From the NCBI RefSeq assembly GCF_001612685.1, contig NZ_BDAY01000049.1, forward strand, positions 35,523-99,522: a stretch of 64,000 nucleotides of DNA. The letters are read 5' to 3'. Every line of letters begins with the position of its first letter. The stretch's first letter is position 1. Below, one piece after another: positions 1 to 7,745 of this stretch. Under the pieces are notes generated by a model. The model searched no databases, was not told the origin of the DNA, and saw nothing but the letters and a program-made list of their open reading frames with translations. This stretch comes from Nocardia altamirensis NBRC 108246 (GTDB taxonomy: Bacteria; Actinomycetota; Actinomycetes; Mycobacteriales; Mycobacteriaceae). A program made the position numbers and the translations under genes.

Positions 1-1059
1 GTTGTCTTGCGCGTGTTCAGCTTTCACGCGACGGCCCTCGATCGCGCCGCCACCTTCGCGCTCGGGATACTTGCCCTGACGTGCAGCATGCGCGAGCCGA
101 CGCTGCAGGGCGCGATGGTGTCACTGTCGGGATTGTCGCCCGCGTTCTACTTCCAGTTCGCGATGATCTTGATGGGTGCTGCCGTCGGCTTCAATGTGCT
201 GACCTTCGCCGCCGCGCTCGGGCGCAACTATCGACCGGTGCTCGTGCACTGCCTCGCGCTCGCCAGTGCGCTGATCGCGTCCCTGTGCGGCGCCGAAGCC
301 CGCGCGCGTGGAGTGGCCATCGAGGACGTCACCGGTTGGGGCCAACTGGGTTTCTGGTTGGCGCTGCTGCCGATGACGGTCTGGCTGGACGTCCTGATGC
401 TGAAAGTGTGTCTCGCGGAACTGCGCAAGCAGCCCGACGGCCGCGAGTATCTGGTGCACGCGGGGCTCGCGTTGTTCCCGCTGATCCACCTCATCGCGTT
501 CAGCGCGGCGCCGATCGCGGCGGTGTTCCTGGTTCGCAACGAGCACACCATCTTCGCCTCGGTGCTCGCCGCGGGTGACCGCGACAGCCTCATCTATCAA
601 GCCGCCGTCATCGCACTCGGGCTCACCGTGCCGTCACTGCTGCGGGTCGCCACGCGGCTCGGCCTCGACGAGGCCTCGCGCAGTCGTAAACGGTTGCTTC
701 CGCTGTGGGCGGATCTGACTGCCGTCTGTCCCGAAGTCGTCTACCGCGACCCGGTCGTCGACGGCCTCGGTAGCCGATTCCTGTTGCACCGCACCGTGAT
801 CGAGATCAGGGACTGTCTGCACGCGCTGTCGCGGTACACCGAGGGCGACCGCGGCGACGATCATTCGGTGGCCGACTACGCGGTGCGGCTCGCCCAGGCC
901 TGTCGCGCCAAATCGGCCGGAGCGGCGCCCGTCGGCAGCGCCTACGCATTGCCCTCGACCGCCGGCGACGTCGAGGCGGAGATCGACGAGCTCACCGCGC
1001 TTGCCGCGCAGTGGAAACGGGCTCGCGCGGTCGCGGGCTACGAGCGGACAATGGGGTAG
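1..1059 (+). CDS. Polytopic membrane protein, MAB_1171c/DUF6545-like, probably 5'-truncated by the window
   Basis: The frame is open to the left edge; the first possible starts are TTG at 7 and GTG at 13, so the true start may lie outside. The first ~215 residues hold several hydrophobic membrane segments; the last ~130 are soluble, with a stretch around LLPLWADLTAVCPEV followed by LHRTVIEIRDCLHAL. That tail is typical of actinobacterial proteins annotated as MAB_1171c family putative transporters (DUF6545), often paired with a small XRE regulator. No transport activity is established. About 350 residues are visible; family members run somewhat longer, consistent with truncation. Family call is from motif memory. 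Confidence 0.6.
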   Translation, partial: VVLRVFSFHATALDRAATFALGILALTCSMREPTLQGAMVSLSGLSPAFYFQFAMILMGAAVGFNVLTFAAALGRNYRPVLVHCLALASALIASLCGAEARARGVAIEDVTGWGQLGFWLALLPMTVWLDVLMLKVCLAELRKQPDGREYLVHAGLALFPLIHLIAFSAAPIAAVFLVRNEHTIFASVLAAGDRDSLIYQAAVIALGLTVPSLLRVATRLGLDEASRSRKRLLPLWADLTAVCPEVVYRDPVVDGLGSRFLLHRTVIEIRDCLHALSRYTEGDRGDDHSVADYAVRLAQACRAKSAGAAPVGSAYALPSTAGDVEAEIDELTALAAQWKRARAVAGYERTMG

Positions 1060-1184
1060 GTCCCGGAATAGCCGACGCGGTCGGCGTTGTTGTCGACAGC
1101 GCGCGGAAATTCGCTGGTCCGGCGGCGTCCGCGCCCGTACCGTTGGCGGCCGGACCCGATCGGAGAGCAGAAGGGAGGTCCGGG

Positions 1185-1370
1185 ATGAGTGACGACAAGC
1201 GGGCGGCATCGGTGCCGGACCTCGCCCGCGGGCAGGCAGGCGAGCGCGCGGATCTGGTGGCCTGGCGGCGCCGGGATGCGTTGCGGCGCAGCAATGCCGC
1301 GCAGCCGTTGCCGAACAAGCGGCGGTACCGGCGGGGGAGCAAGCACCGCAAGGCCACCATCGATTCGTAG
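1185..1370 (+). CDS. Small basic hypothetical protein, 61 aa
   Basis: ATG at 1185 is preceded by a good ribosome site (GGGAGG, 8 bases upstream). The 61-residue product is rich in Arg and Lys, with a basic tail (NKRRYRRGSKHRK). It has no membrane segment and no recognised domain. It stops 5 bases before the convergent stop of the NrtR gene. The clear Shine-Dalgarno and codon use support a real gene; function is unknown. The basic C-terminus could bind nucleic acid, but that is only a guess. Confidence 0.5.
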   Translation: MSDDKRAASVPDLARGQAGERADLVAWRRRDALRRSNAAQPLPNKRRYRRGSKHRKATIDS

Positions 1371-1375
1371 GTCGG

Positions 1376-2137
1376 TCAGGTCGGTGGCCGCAATGCGGCG
1401 AATTCGTCGGTGACCCGGATGCCGGAGTCGGTGTAGCGGTAGACGGCGGCCGGACGACCGCCCGCCCGGCCGGGAGCTCGGGTCTCGCCGGTGGGCGTGA
1501 TCACCTTGCGGCGCGACAGAACTCGCTGCAAGTTGGTGGTGTCGACGTCGTAACCCAGTGCCGCACAGTAAATTTCACGCAGCGTGGACATGGTGAAGTC
1601 GGCAGGCGCCAGCGCGAACGCGATGTTCGTGTAGGAGAGCTTGGCGGCAAGCCTGGTGCGCGCGTGGTCGACGACCGTGCCGTGGTCGAACGACATCCGT
1701 GACGGCAGCGCGGACACCGGATGCCAGGCGGTGTCGGAGGGTAGCTGCGGGTCTGCTGTGAGGGGGACCAAACCCAGGTACGCCGAGGCGATGCGCCGCG
1801 GCGCCGGGACCCGATCGGGCGCGCTGAACACCGAGAGCTGTTCGAGATGGGCCAGCTCGCGCACGTCGACCTTCTCTGCGAGCTGGCGGCGCGCGGACGT
1901 GTCGAGGTCCTCGTCGTCGCGAAGACGGCCGCCGGGGAGCGACCAGGTGCCCTTCTGTGGGTCGAGTGCGCGCTCCCACAGCAGCACCGCCAATTCGGTC
2001 CGTTGACCAGGTGGACAACGGCCGATGATCGTGTTTTTGCCGTCGGCAGGTCGTTGACCTGCGGCGACGTTTGCGGGGAAGCGGCGAACCTGGAACACCG
2101 CGGTGAGCGTTTCGTGGATGGTGCTACTATGGGGCAC
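1376..2137 (-). CDS. nrtR: NrtR-type transcriptional regulator of NAD biosynthesis (degenerate Nudix domain plus winged helix)
   Basis: Residues ~10-150 form a Nudix fold containing GTWSLPGGRL, but the Nudix box is degraded (RRQLAEKVDV where a hydrolase has RELxEExGV), so pyrophosphatase activity is unlikely. Residues ~165-253 form the winged-helix part (LREIYCAALGYDVDTTNLQRV). This two-domain layout is that of NrtR, which represses NAD genes and senses ADP-ribose or related ligands. It sits divergently from nadABC, as in M. tuberculosis (Rv1593c). The start is GTG at 2137; TATAAT lies 7 bases upstream on the minus strand, so the message is probably leaderless. An internal GTG at 2098 is an alternative but would remove family-conserved residues. 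Confidence 0.85.
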   Translation of the reverse strand: MPHSSTIHETLTAVFQVRRFPANVAAGQRPADGKNTIIGRCPPGQRTELAVLLWERALDPQKGTWSLPGGRLRDDEDLDTSARRQLAEKVDVRELAHLEQLSVFSAPDRVPAPRRIASAYLGLVPLTADPQLPSDTAWHPVSALPSRMSFDHGTVVDHARTRLAAKLSYTNIAFALAPADFTMSTLREIYCAALGYDVDTTNLQRVLSRRKVITPTGETRAPGRAGGRPAAVYRYTDSGIRVTDEFAALRPPT

Positions 2138-2160
2138 GTTTTCGATTATAAGTCGAAAAC
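2138..2160. promoter_or_regulatory. Candidate NrtR operator in the nrtR/nadA divergent promoter
   Basis: A 23-bp near-palindrome, GTTTTCGA-N7-TCGAAAAC, has perfect 8-bp arms. It directly abuts the nrtR start codon and contains, on the minus strand, a consensus TATAAT. On the plus strand, TACTAT at 2125-2130 could be the nadA -10 element, placing the palindrome at the start of the nadA transcript. A repressor bound here would block both genes. The assignment to NrtR rests on position and gene context, not on a motif search. Confidence 0.7.
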
Positions 2161-2226
2161 CTGGTTAGGTGCGAATCGGCGAAGTGCACGGGGCATGAAG
2201 TCGACCGCACGACGAAGGGAGCCATC

Positions 2227-3288
2227 ATGGCGACGATGGGTGCGAAACTGGCGCCTCCGCTGATGGGACAGGTGTTCGACGGGCCATCAGGGTTCACGGG
2301 TGTCGAGGCGACCCCGGAGTGGGCGCGGGAGGTCAAGCGACTCGCTCGCGAACGGAACGCGACGATTCTGGCGCATAACTATCAGTTGCCCGAGATTCAG
2401 GACGTGGCCGATCACGTGGGTGATTCGCTGGCGTTGTCGCGGATCGCGGCCGAGGCGGCTGAGGACACGATCGTGTTCTGTGGTGTGCATTTCATGGCCG
2501 AGACCGCCAAGATCCTGAGCCCGGCCAAGACGGTGTTGATTCCTGATCAGCGGGCGGGTTGTTCGCTGGCGGACTCGATCACCGCCGAGCAGTTGCGGGC
2601 GTGGAAGGCCGAGTACCCGAACGCGGTGGTGGTGTCGTATGTGAACACCACCGCCGAAGTGAAGGCGTTGACCGATATCTGCTGCACCTCGTCGAACGCG
2701 GTGGAGGTGGTCGCTTCGATCGATCCCGATCGTGAGGTGTTGTTCCTGCCCGATCAGTTCCTGGGTGCACACGTCAAACGGGTCACCGGGCGGGCGAATA
2801 TGCACATCTGGGCCGGTGAGTGTCATGTGCACGCGGGTATCAACGGTGAGGAGCTCACCGAGCAGGCCCGCACCCATCCGGACGCGGAGTTGTTCGTGCA
2901 CCCCGAATGTGGTTGTGCTACTTCAGCGTTGTATCTGGCCGGGGAGGGTGCGTTCCCGGCCGAGCGGGTCCATATCCTGTCCACCGGCGGGATGATCGAC
3001 GCCGCCCGTGAGGTACGTGAACGCCGTGCGGGTGGGTCGACGCAGGTGCTGGTGGCCACCGAGATCGGCATGCTGCACCAGCTGCGTAAAGCCGCCCCCG
3101 GCATCGACTTCCAAGCCGTCAACGACCGGGCCTCGTGCAAATACATGAAGATGATCACCCCCGCTGCGCTACTGCGCTGCCTGGTCGAGAACCGGGACGA
3201 GGTCCACGTCGACCCCGAAACCGCAGCCCGCGGCCGCAACTCGGTACAACGCATGATCGAGATCGGCAGTCCGGGCGGTGGTGAATGA
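2227..3288 (+). CDS. nadA: Quinolinate synthase
   Basis: Condenses iminoaspartate with dihydroxyacetone phosphate to quinolinate; cytosolic [4Fe-4S] enzyme. The 353-residue protein shows family motifs AHNYQ (49-53), GCSLADSITAEQ, WAGECHVHAGI, HPECGC and ASCKYMKM. Cys112, Cys199 and Cys304 are the likely cluster ligands; the 87-residue first spacing matches known NadA proteins. ATG at 2227 follows GAAGGGA. First gene of nadA-nadB-nadC, downstream of the NrtR-type palindrome. A 260-bp gap separates it from nadB. Confidence 0.97.
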   Translation: MATMGAKLAPPLMGQVFDGPSGFTGVEATPEWAREVKRLARERNATILAHNYQLPEIQDVADHVGDSLALSRIAAEAAEDTIVFCGVHFMAETAKILSPAKTVLIPDQRAGCSLADSITAEQLRAWKAEYPNAVVVSYVNTTAEVKALTDICCTSSNAVEVVASIDPDREVLFLPDQFLGAHVKRVTGRANMHIWAGECHVHAGINGEELTEQARTHPDAELFVHPECGCATSALYLAGEGAFPAERVHILSTGGMIDAAREVRERRAGGSTQVLVATEIGMLHQLRKAAPGIDFQAVNDRASCKYMKMITPAALLRCLVENRDEVHVDPETAARGRNSVQRMIEIGSPGGGE

Positions 3289-3423
3289 CCCGACCGCTGC
3301 CCTGGTGGCGGTGGTCGGACAGTTAGTCGGCGGGAACGCGAGCGGTACGGTCGGCCCGGTGCAGCCGGGACGGCCACGCGGTCAACGATTTTCGCCGTGG
3401 AACGCGCAGAGAGGCGTGTGCGG

Positions 3424-3552
3424 ATGACTCCGATATCGATCGATGGAGACACCGGGGCCGACGTGATGATCGGCAGCGGTAGGGCCCGATCGCCGGTCGG
3501 CCGCGTTACGCCTGCTCGTGTCGCGAACGCACAGAGAGGGGTCAGCAGATGA
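3424..3552 (+). pseudogene. Short ORF resembling a diverged duplicate of the nadB 5' end
   Basis: The stretch 3400-3490 resembles 3525-3615, the ribosome site and first codons of nadB: both have GAACGC-CAGAGAGG, then ATGAC, then TCGATCGA, then a GCCGAC...GTGATCGG-like segment. Translation from ATG 3424 gives MTPISID...ADVMIGSG against NadB MTHMSIE...ADLVVIGGG, roughly 9 of 20 residues identical with one gap. The 42-codon frame then diverges and ends in a TGA overlapping the nadB ATG (ATGA). It may be a remnant of a tandem duplication, a coupling leader ORF, or chance similarity. Confidence 0.4.
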
Positions 3553-5108
3553 CCCACATGTCGATCGAATGGGAAGCCGACGCCGATCTAGTGGTGATCG
3601 GTGGCGGTGTTGCCGGGTTGACGGCGGCGCGCACCGCGTCCTTGCGAGGACTGCGGGTACTGACTTTGAGTAAAGGCGGCGCCACCGACACCTCGACGCA
3701 GTACGCGCAGGGCGGGATCGCTGTCGTTGCGCCGCACGGTGATTCGGTGGAATCCCACGTGCAGGACACGGTGGAGGCCGGTGCCGGGCTGTGTGACGCC
3801 GCCGCCGTCCGGTCCATCGTCGAAGGCGGACAGGCCGCGGTGGCGGCGCTGACCGACCTGGGCGCGGTCTTCGATCTGGGCCGGGACGGGCAGATTTCGC
3901 GGACTCGCGAGGGCGGGCACAGCACGCGGCGCATCATCCACGCGGGCGGCGACGCGACCGGTGCCGAAGTGCAGCGGGCGTTGAACGCGGCAGGGCTGCC
4001 GGTGCTGTTCGGCGCGGCAGCGTGCGAGATCCTGACCGATGGCAACGGTGTGCAGGGCGTTCTCGCGGTGTCCGACAAAGGGTTCGGTGTCGTGCACGCG
4101 CCTGCGGTGCTGCTCGCCACCGGCGGTCTCGGCCAGCTGTACGCGCTGAGCACCAACCCGCCCGGCGCGACCGCCGACGGCATCGCGCTCGCGCTGTGGG
4201 CCGGCGCGAGCGTGTCCGACCTGGAGTTCGTGCAGTTCCATCCGACCGTGTTGTACACCCCGGGCGGCGTCGGGCGGCGGCCGCTGATCAGCGAGGCGGT
4301 GCGCGGCGAAGGCGCGATCCTCGTTGACTCCGAAGGAGATTCGGTGACCGCCGGCATCCATCCGCGCGGCGATCTGGCGCCGCGCGATGTGGTGTCGCGG
4401 GCCATCGCCGCTCGCATGCGCGCGCTCGGCACCGATCACGTCTATCTCGATGCGCGGGCGATCGATGGCTTTGCCCAACGGTTCCCGACGATCACCGCCT
4501 CCTGTCTGGCGGCCGGCCTCGATCCGAGTACCGACCTGATCCCGGTCGCTCCGGCCGCGCACTATCAATGCGGTGGCGTGGTGACCGACACCTCGGGCCG
4601 CACCGCCGTGCCCGGCCTCTATGCCGCGGGTGAAGTCGCACGCACCGGACTGCACGGTGCGAACCGATTGGCGTCCAACAGCTTGCTGGAGGGTCTCGTC
4701 GTCGGCGAACGGGTCGGCGCCGCGGCGGCCGAGCGGCTCGGTGCGCACACCCGCGTCACCGAAGTGTCCACCCGGACAACCGAGTACGTGGACCGCGACG
4801 TGCTGCAAGAGCTGATGACCACCCATGCCTCCGTCGTCAGGGACGGCGCAGGCCTCGCCGAGGCGCTCAAGCGACTGGCGGACGCGGTCACACCGTCGAC
4901 CACCGCGTCGACCTTGTCTGAACGGATCGCGGGGATCGAAGACGCCGCACTCACCTTGGCCGCCCGAACTCTGCTGCTAGCCGCCGGTGCCCGCACCGAA
5001 AGCCGCGGCTGCCACACCCGATCCGACCACCCCGACGCCGATCCTCGCCTCCGCCACAGCATCTCGCTCACCCTCGACGAGCGCGGACGCCCGCAGGCGG
5101 CGTCATGA
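3549..5108 (+). CDS. nadB: L-aspartate oxidase
   Basis: FAD enzyme oxidising L-aspartate to iminoaspartate for NadA. The 519 residues begin with a dinucleotide-binding motif (VVIGGGVAGLTAAR, ~17-30). Further family motifs are STQYAQGGIAV, REGGHSTRRIIHAGGDATG, GDLAPRDVVSRAI, AAHYQCGGV and the C-terminal FAD motif GLYAAGEVARTGLHGANRL. ATG at 3549 has an AGAGAGGGG ribosome site; a second ATG three codons later (3558) is possible. Lies between nadA and nadC in the NAD operon. Confidence 0.97.
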   Translation: MTHMSIEWEADADLVVIGGGVAGLTAARTASLRGLRVLTLSKGGATDTSTQYAQGGIAVVAPHGDSVESHVQDTVEAGAGLCDAAAVRSIVEGGQAAVAALTDLGAVFDLGRDGQISRTREGGHSTRRIIHAGGDATGAEVQRALNAAGLPVLFGAAACEILTDGNGVQGVLAVSDKGFGVVHAPAVLLATGGLGQLYALSTNPPGATADGIALALWAGASVSDLEFVQFHPTVLYTPGGVGRRPLISEAVRGEGAILVDSEGDSVTAGIHPRGDLAPRDVVSRAIAARMRALGTDHVYLDARAIDGFAQRFPTITASCLAAGLDPSTDLIPVAPAAHYQCGGVVTDTSGRTAVPGLYAAGEVARTGLHGANRLASNSLLEGLVVGERVGAAAAERLGAHTRVTEVSTRTTEYVDRDVLQELMTTHASVVRDGAGLAEALKRLADAVTPSTTASTLSERIAGIEDAALTLAARTLLLAAGARTESRGCHTRSDHPDADPRLRHSISLTLDERGRPQAAS

Positions 5109-5242
5109 GCGAGCGTATGCAGTCGAACAGTCGCAGGCCGACCGACGAGTGGCACATGGCTGCGGCAAAGTGCGAGAAGGCCTCTCCATGGTGTGCCACT
5201 CGTGGACGAACTGGGCGCGTGGTTGCGCGCGTATCTAGCTGA
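5105..5242 (+). CDS. Possible 45-aa coupling ORF between nadB and nadC
   Basis: ATG at 5105 overlaps the nadB stop (ATGA), and the frame stays open for 45 codons to a TGA at 5240-5242, which overlaps the nadC Shine-Dalgarno (GAGGAG, 5241-5246). The product starts MSERMQSNSRRP and matches no family I know. The DNA carries an 11-bp inverted repeat (5146-5156 and 5192-5202). The geometry suits translational coupling of nadB to nadC, but the composition is not clearly that of a folded protein. Confidence 0.3.
   Translation: MSERMQSNSRRPTDEWHMAAAKCEKASPWCATRGRTGRVVARVSS
5146..5202. repeat. 11-bp inverted repeat between nadB and nadC
   Basis: CGAGTGGCACA (5146-5156) and TGTGCCACTCG (5192-5202) are perfect reverse complements with a 35-base loop. 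There is no T-tract, so it does not look like a simple terminator; an mRNA hairpin upstream of the nadC ribosome site or a protein site is possible. Confidence 0.6.
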
Positions 5243-5253
5243 GGAGTGAGTTG

Positions 5254-6114
5254 ATGGGTCTGGATAGTGGGCTCGATCGGGATGAGGTGCTGACGCTCAT
5301 CCGGACGGCGCTCGATGAGGATCTGCGGTACGGGCCGGATATCACGACCGCGGCGACCGTGCCCGCCGACGCGGTGGTGAAAGCGTCGGTGGTGTCGCGG
5401 CAGCCGGGCACGGTGGCCGGGCTCGACGTGGGTCTGCTGGTGCTGGACGAGGTGATCGGCGCGGGGAACTACGAGGTCACCGGGCGGGTTGCCGACGGAA
5501 CCCGGGTTGCCCCTGGGCAATCCGTGCTGACCGTCGTCGCACCGACGCGAGGACTGCTCACCGCCGAGCGCACCATGCTCAACCTGGTCTGTCACCTGTC
5601 CGGCATCGCGACCGCGACCGCCGCCTGGGTCGACGAGGTCGCGGGGACCGACTGCAAGATCCGGGACAGTCGCAAAACCTTGCCCGGGCTGCGCGCATTG
5701 CAGAAGTACGCGGTCCGCCTCGGCGGTGGCGTGAACCACCGCATGGGTCTCGGCGACGCCGCGCTGATCAAGGACAACCATGTCGTCGCCGCGGGTTCGG
5801 TGGTCGCGGCGTTGCGGGCGGTTCGTGCGCTGGCGCCCGACATCGCCTGCGAGGTCGAGGTGGACAGCCTCGAACAGCTGGACGCCGTGCTCGCCGAGGA
5901 CGTGGAACTGGTGCTGCTGGACAACTTCCCGCTGTGGCAGACCCAGGCGGCCGTGCAGCGGCGCAACGCCGTCGCGCCGAACACCAAGCTGGAATCCTCG
6001 GGTGGGCTCGGCCTCGAGGTCGCCGCCGACTACGCAAGGACCGGTGTCGACTACCTCGCCGTCGGTGCGCTCACCCACTCGGTGCGTGTGCTCGATCTCG
6101 GGCTCGACATGTAG
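5254..6114 (+). CDS. nadC: Nicotinate-nucleotide pyrophosphorylase (carboxylating)
   Basis: Quinolinate phosphoribosyltransferase: quinolinate plus PRPP to nicotinate mononucleotide, CO2 and PPi. The 286-residue length fits the family. Motifs include RDSRKTLPGLRALQKYAV, GGGVNHRMGL, LIKDNH, EVEVDSLEQ, LLDNF and ESSGGL, covering the basic substrate pocket and the phosphate-binding loops. ATG 5254 is preferred over TTG 5251 because GAGGAG (5241-5246) lies 7 bases upstream. Last gene of the NAD operon; its stop faces the convergent gene at 6124. Confidence 0.97.
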   Translation: MGLDSGLDRDEVLTLIRTALDEDLRYGPDITTAATVPADAVVKASVVSRQPGTVAGLDVGLLVLDEVIGAGNYEVTGRVADGTRVAPGQSVLTVVAPTRGLLTAERTMLNLVCHLSGIATATAAWVDEVAGTDCKIRDSRKTLPGLRALQKYAVRLGGGVNHRMGLGDAALIKDNHVVAAGSVVAALRAVRALAPDIACEVEVDSLEQLDAVLAEDVELVLLDNFPLWQTQAAVQRRNAVAPNTKLESSGGLGLEVAADYARTGVDYLAVGALTHSVRVLDLGLDM

Positions 6115-6123
6115 CACAGCGGC

Positions 6124-7302
6124 TCACGCCGTCAGTTCGCGCTCCAGCGGAGTGCGGAATCGGGGGATGGGCCGGACGTCGCCGAACCATGCGCCGGTCT
6201 TCGCTGCCTCGGCTTCGATCATCGCGATGGCGTCGGCGCCGACGTCTTCCAGTAGGCGATAGACGATTTCGCCGTCCTTGCGCTGTGCCCAGCCGCCGAC
6301 GATGCGGCCGTCCCACCAAATGGTCGGCCCCACATTGCCGTTGCGGTCGAACAGGATCGGCGCGTGCGGGCCGAGATACCAGTCCCTGGACTGCCAGCCC
6401 ATCGGCGTCGGGTCGAGCGCGGGCAGCAGGGCGGCCCACGGCTCCGGCGCCGCAACGGGTTCCGTGTCGTCGGCGAGCAGCAGCCCGGTGCTGCCGCCGA
6501 GATCGACCTCGACCAGCTCGAGGTCGGTGAGCGCCTTGCGCACCTCGCCGAGCGTCCAGCCGGTCCACCATTTGATGTCGGAGACCGGCGCGGGGCCGAA
6601 CGCGCGCAACCACTGCCGGATCAATTCGACGCGCGCCTGCTCGGCGGGGATCGCCGGAACACCGTCGGCCAGCCAGGATTCCATCGGCGACCAGGTGTAC
6701 TGGCTGCTCGACCAGCTGCCGTTCGGGCGCCCGCGCACGATGCGGCCCTCACAGCCGAGCGTGACCAGCACCCAGGTCGTGATGTTCGTCGGCTTCGAAT
6801 ACGCCTTGTCCGGCGCGGGATTCACCTGCGTGCGCAGCCGAGGCACTTCCTTGCTCAGCTGTGCACCGGTGGCCGCGCCCTTGGCGAGCAGCGCATCGTG
6901 GGTTTCGGCTTCCACGGCCGAGAGCCAGCTCTGCACATCGCCGTCGCCGATGCCTTCCAGCTCCAGATACCGGCCGTAGGTGCGACGTTGCTTGTGCGCC
7001 AACGCCTCCGCGCAGGACGACTGCAGCACCGGCACCAGCCCGACCGGGACGACGAACATGGTGCGCCGCATCGCCAGCATCCGCAGCAGCGTGCGGTCGT
7101 CATAGAGCGCCCGCTCGATATCGGGCGGGGTGAGCGTGTCGCTACGCGCCCCGACCGAAAGAAACACCGTCGCCGGATCGGTCGCATGCAACGCGACCAG
7201 CGACCGCGCGATCTCGGTGACCTGATCAGCCCGGGTAGCCGGCGTGAGCCGATGCCGGACCGCGAGCCTGGCCCGCCGCTCGGCAACATCAATCGAACGC
7301 AT
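6124..7302 (-). CDS. Winged-helix DNA-binding protein of the HTH_42/AlkZ-like family
   Basis: The 392-residue protein has the layout of the pfam HTH_42 (DUF1006) family: an N-terminal segment RHRLTPATRADQVTEIARSL, then VALHATDPATVFLSVGAR, RRTMFVVP, and a C-terminal WDGRIVGGWAQRKDGE segment. Relatives include DNA glycosylases such as AlkZ and YcaQ, but I do not see an obvious catalytic QxQ motif, and most actinobacterial members are uncharacterised. The first ATG is at 7302. It is convergent with nadC and marks the left edge of the accessory block. Confidence 0.8.
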   Translation of the reverse strand: MRSIDVAERRARLAVRHRLTPATRADQVTEIARSLVALHATDPATVFLSVGARSDTLTPPDIERALYDDRTLLRMLAMRRTMFVVPVGLVPVLQSSCAEALAHKQRRTYGRYLELEGIGDGDVQSWLSAVEAETHDALLAKGAATGAQLSKEVPRLRTQVNPAPDKAYSKPTNITTWVLVTLGCEGRIVRGRPNGSWSSSQYTWSPMESWLADGVPAIPAEQARVELIRQWLRAFGPAPVSDIKWWTGWTLGEVRKALTDLELVEVDLGGSTGLLLADDTEPVAAPEPWAALLPALDPTPMGWQSRDWYLGPHAPILFDRNGNVGPTIWWDGRIVGGWAQRKDGEIVYRLLEDVGADAIAMIEAEAAKTGAWFGDVRPIPRFRTPLERELTA

Positions 7303-7517
7303 AGGCGAAAGTCTAGTGCCCCACCAGCCGGTGTCGAATTGCGAACACGGTTCCTAGTCACTCACGGAACAGCAGAATTGCACATCCCGATGTCGTTCGA
7401 CTTACTACATCGAGCCGCGAATTGCAAAACCTGGTAGCGCGAAAAGGTGCACAAAGTACGCGTACACGCTGCAACCTTCATAGTGGACCGTGCGTGATGT
7501 AATCCCGATCACTCCGC

Positions 7518-7545
7518 TTGACGGTTTGATTCCGGTCGGTAAGAT
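7518..7545 (+). promoter_or_regulatory. Predicted sigma-70-type promoter of the cyclitol cluster
   Basis: TTGACG (7518-7523) and TAAGAT (7540-7545) are separated by 16 bp, close to the housekeeping consensus. Transcription would start near 7552, giving a leader of about 195 bases before the cyclase ATG at 7746. It is the clearest -35/-10 pair I noticed upstream of the cluster, and the following genes are closely packed on one strand, so it may drive all of them. Confidence 0.6.
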
Positions 7546-7559
7546 TCCCCTTGTAAGTG

Positions 7560-7745
7560 ATGCGTCCTAGGGGGATCAACAAGTTACTCAGCGGTATTCG
7601 ATCGAGAATTGCTCAGATAAGCCGGGGGCACGTGCGTGAGAACTCGATATCGAATCGAAGCGGCATAGTTCCAATGCTATTTGGCATGCCATTTCTATGC
7701 GTGACCTTCCGTCGAAGCGCTCTACGACGAAAGTTTGGTAATTAA
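7560..7745 (+). CDS. Possible leader ORF ending flush against the cyclase start
   Basis: An ORF from ATG 7560 (or GTG 7557) runs 61 codons to a TAA at 7743-7745, immediately followed by the ATG of the cyclase gene. The product is basic (RPRGINKLLSGIRSRIAQ near the N-terminus) with no recognised domain. No good ribosome site precedes it. It could be a regulatory leader peptide or chance; codon use is less GC3-biased than in neighbouring genes. Confidence 0.25.
   Translation: MRPRGINKLLSGIRSRIAQISRGHVRENSISNRSGIVPMLFGMPFLCVTFRRSALRRKFGN

Larger units (their letters stand above)
7303..7745. other. Gene-poor, AT-richer region upstream of the cyclitol cluster
   Basis: These 443 bases are visibly less GC-rich than the flanks and contain no convincing protein gene apart from a short leader ORF (7560-7745). 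They hold the promoter for the plus-strand cluster (7518-7545), a GTACGCGTAC palindrome near 7457, and presumably the minus-strand promoter of the HTH_42 gene. The composition shift is consistent with the junction of an acquired segment. Confidence 0.5.

Noticed and set aside
1376..2137. Catalytic Nudix hydrolase
   Set aside because: The Nudix box lacks the REx2EE glutamates, and a winged-helix domain follows; it is a regulator.
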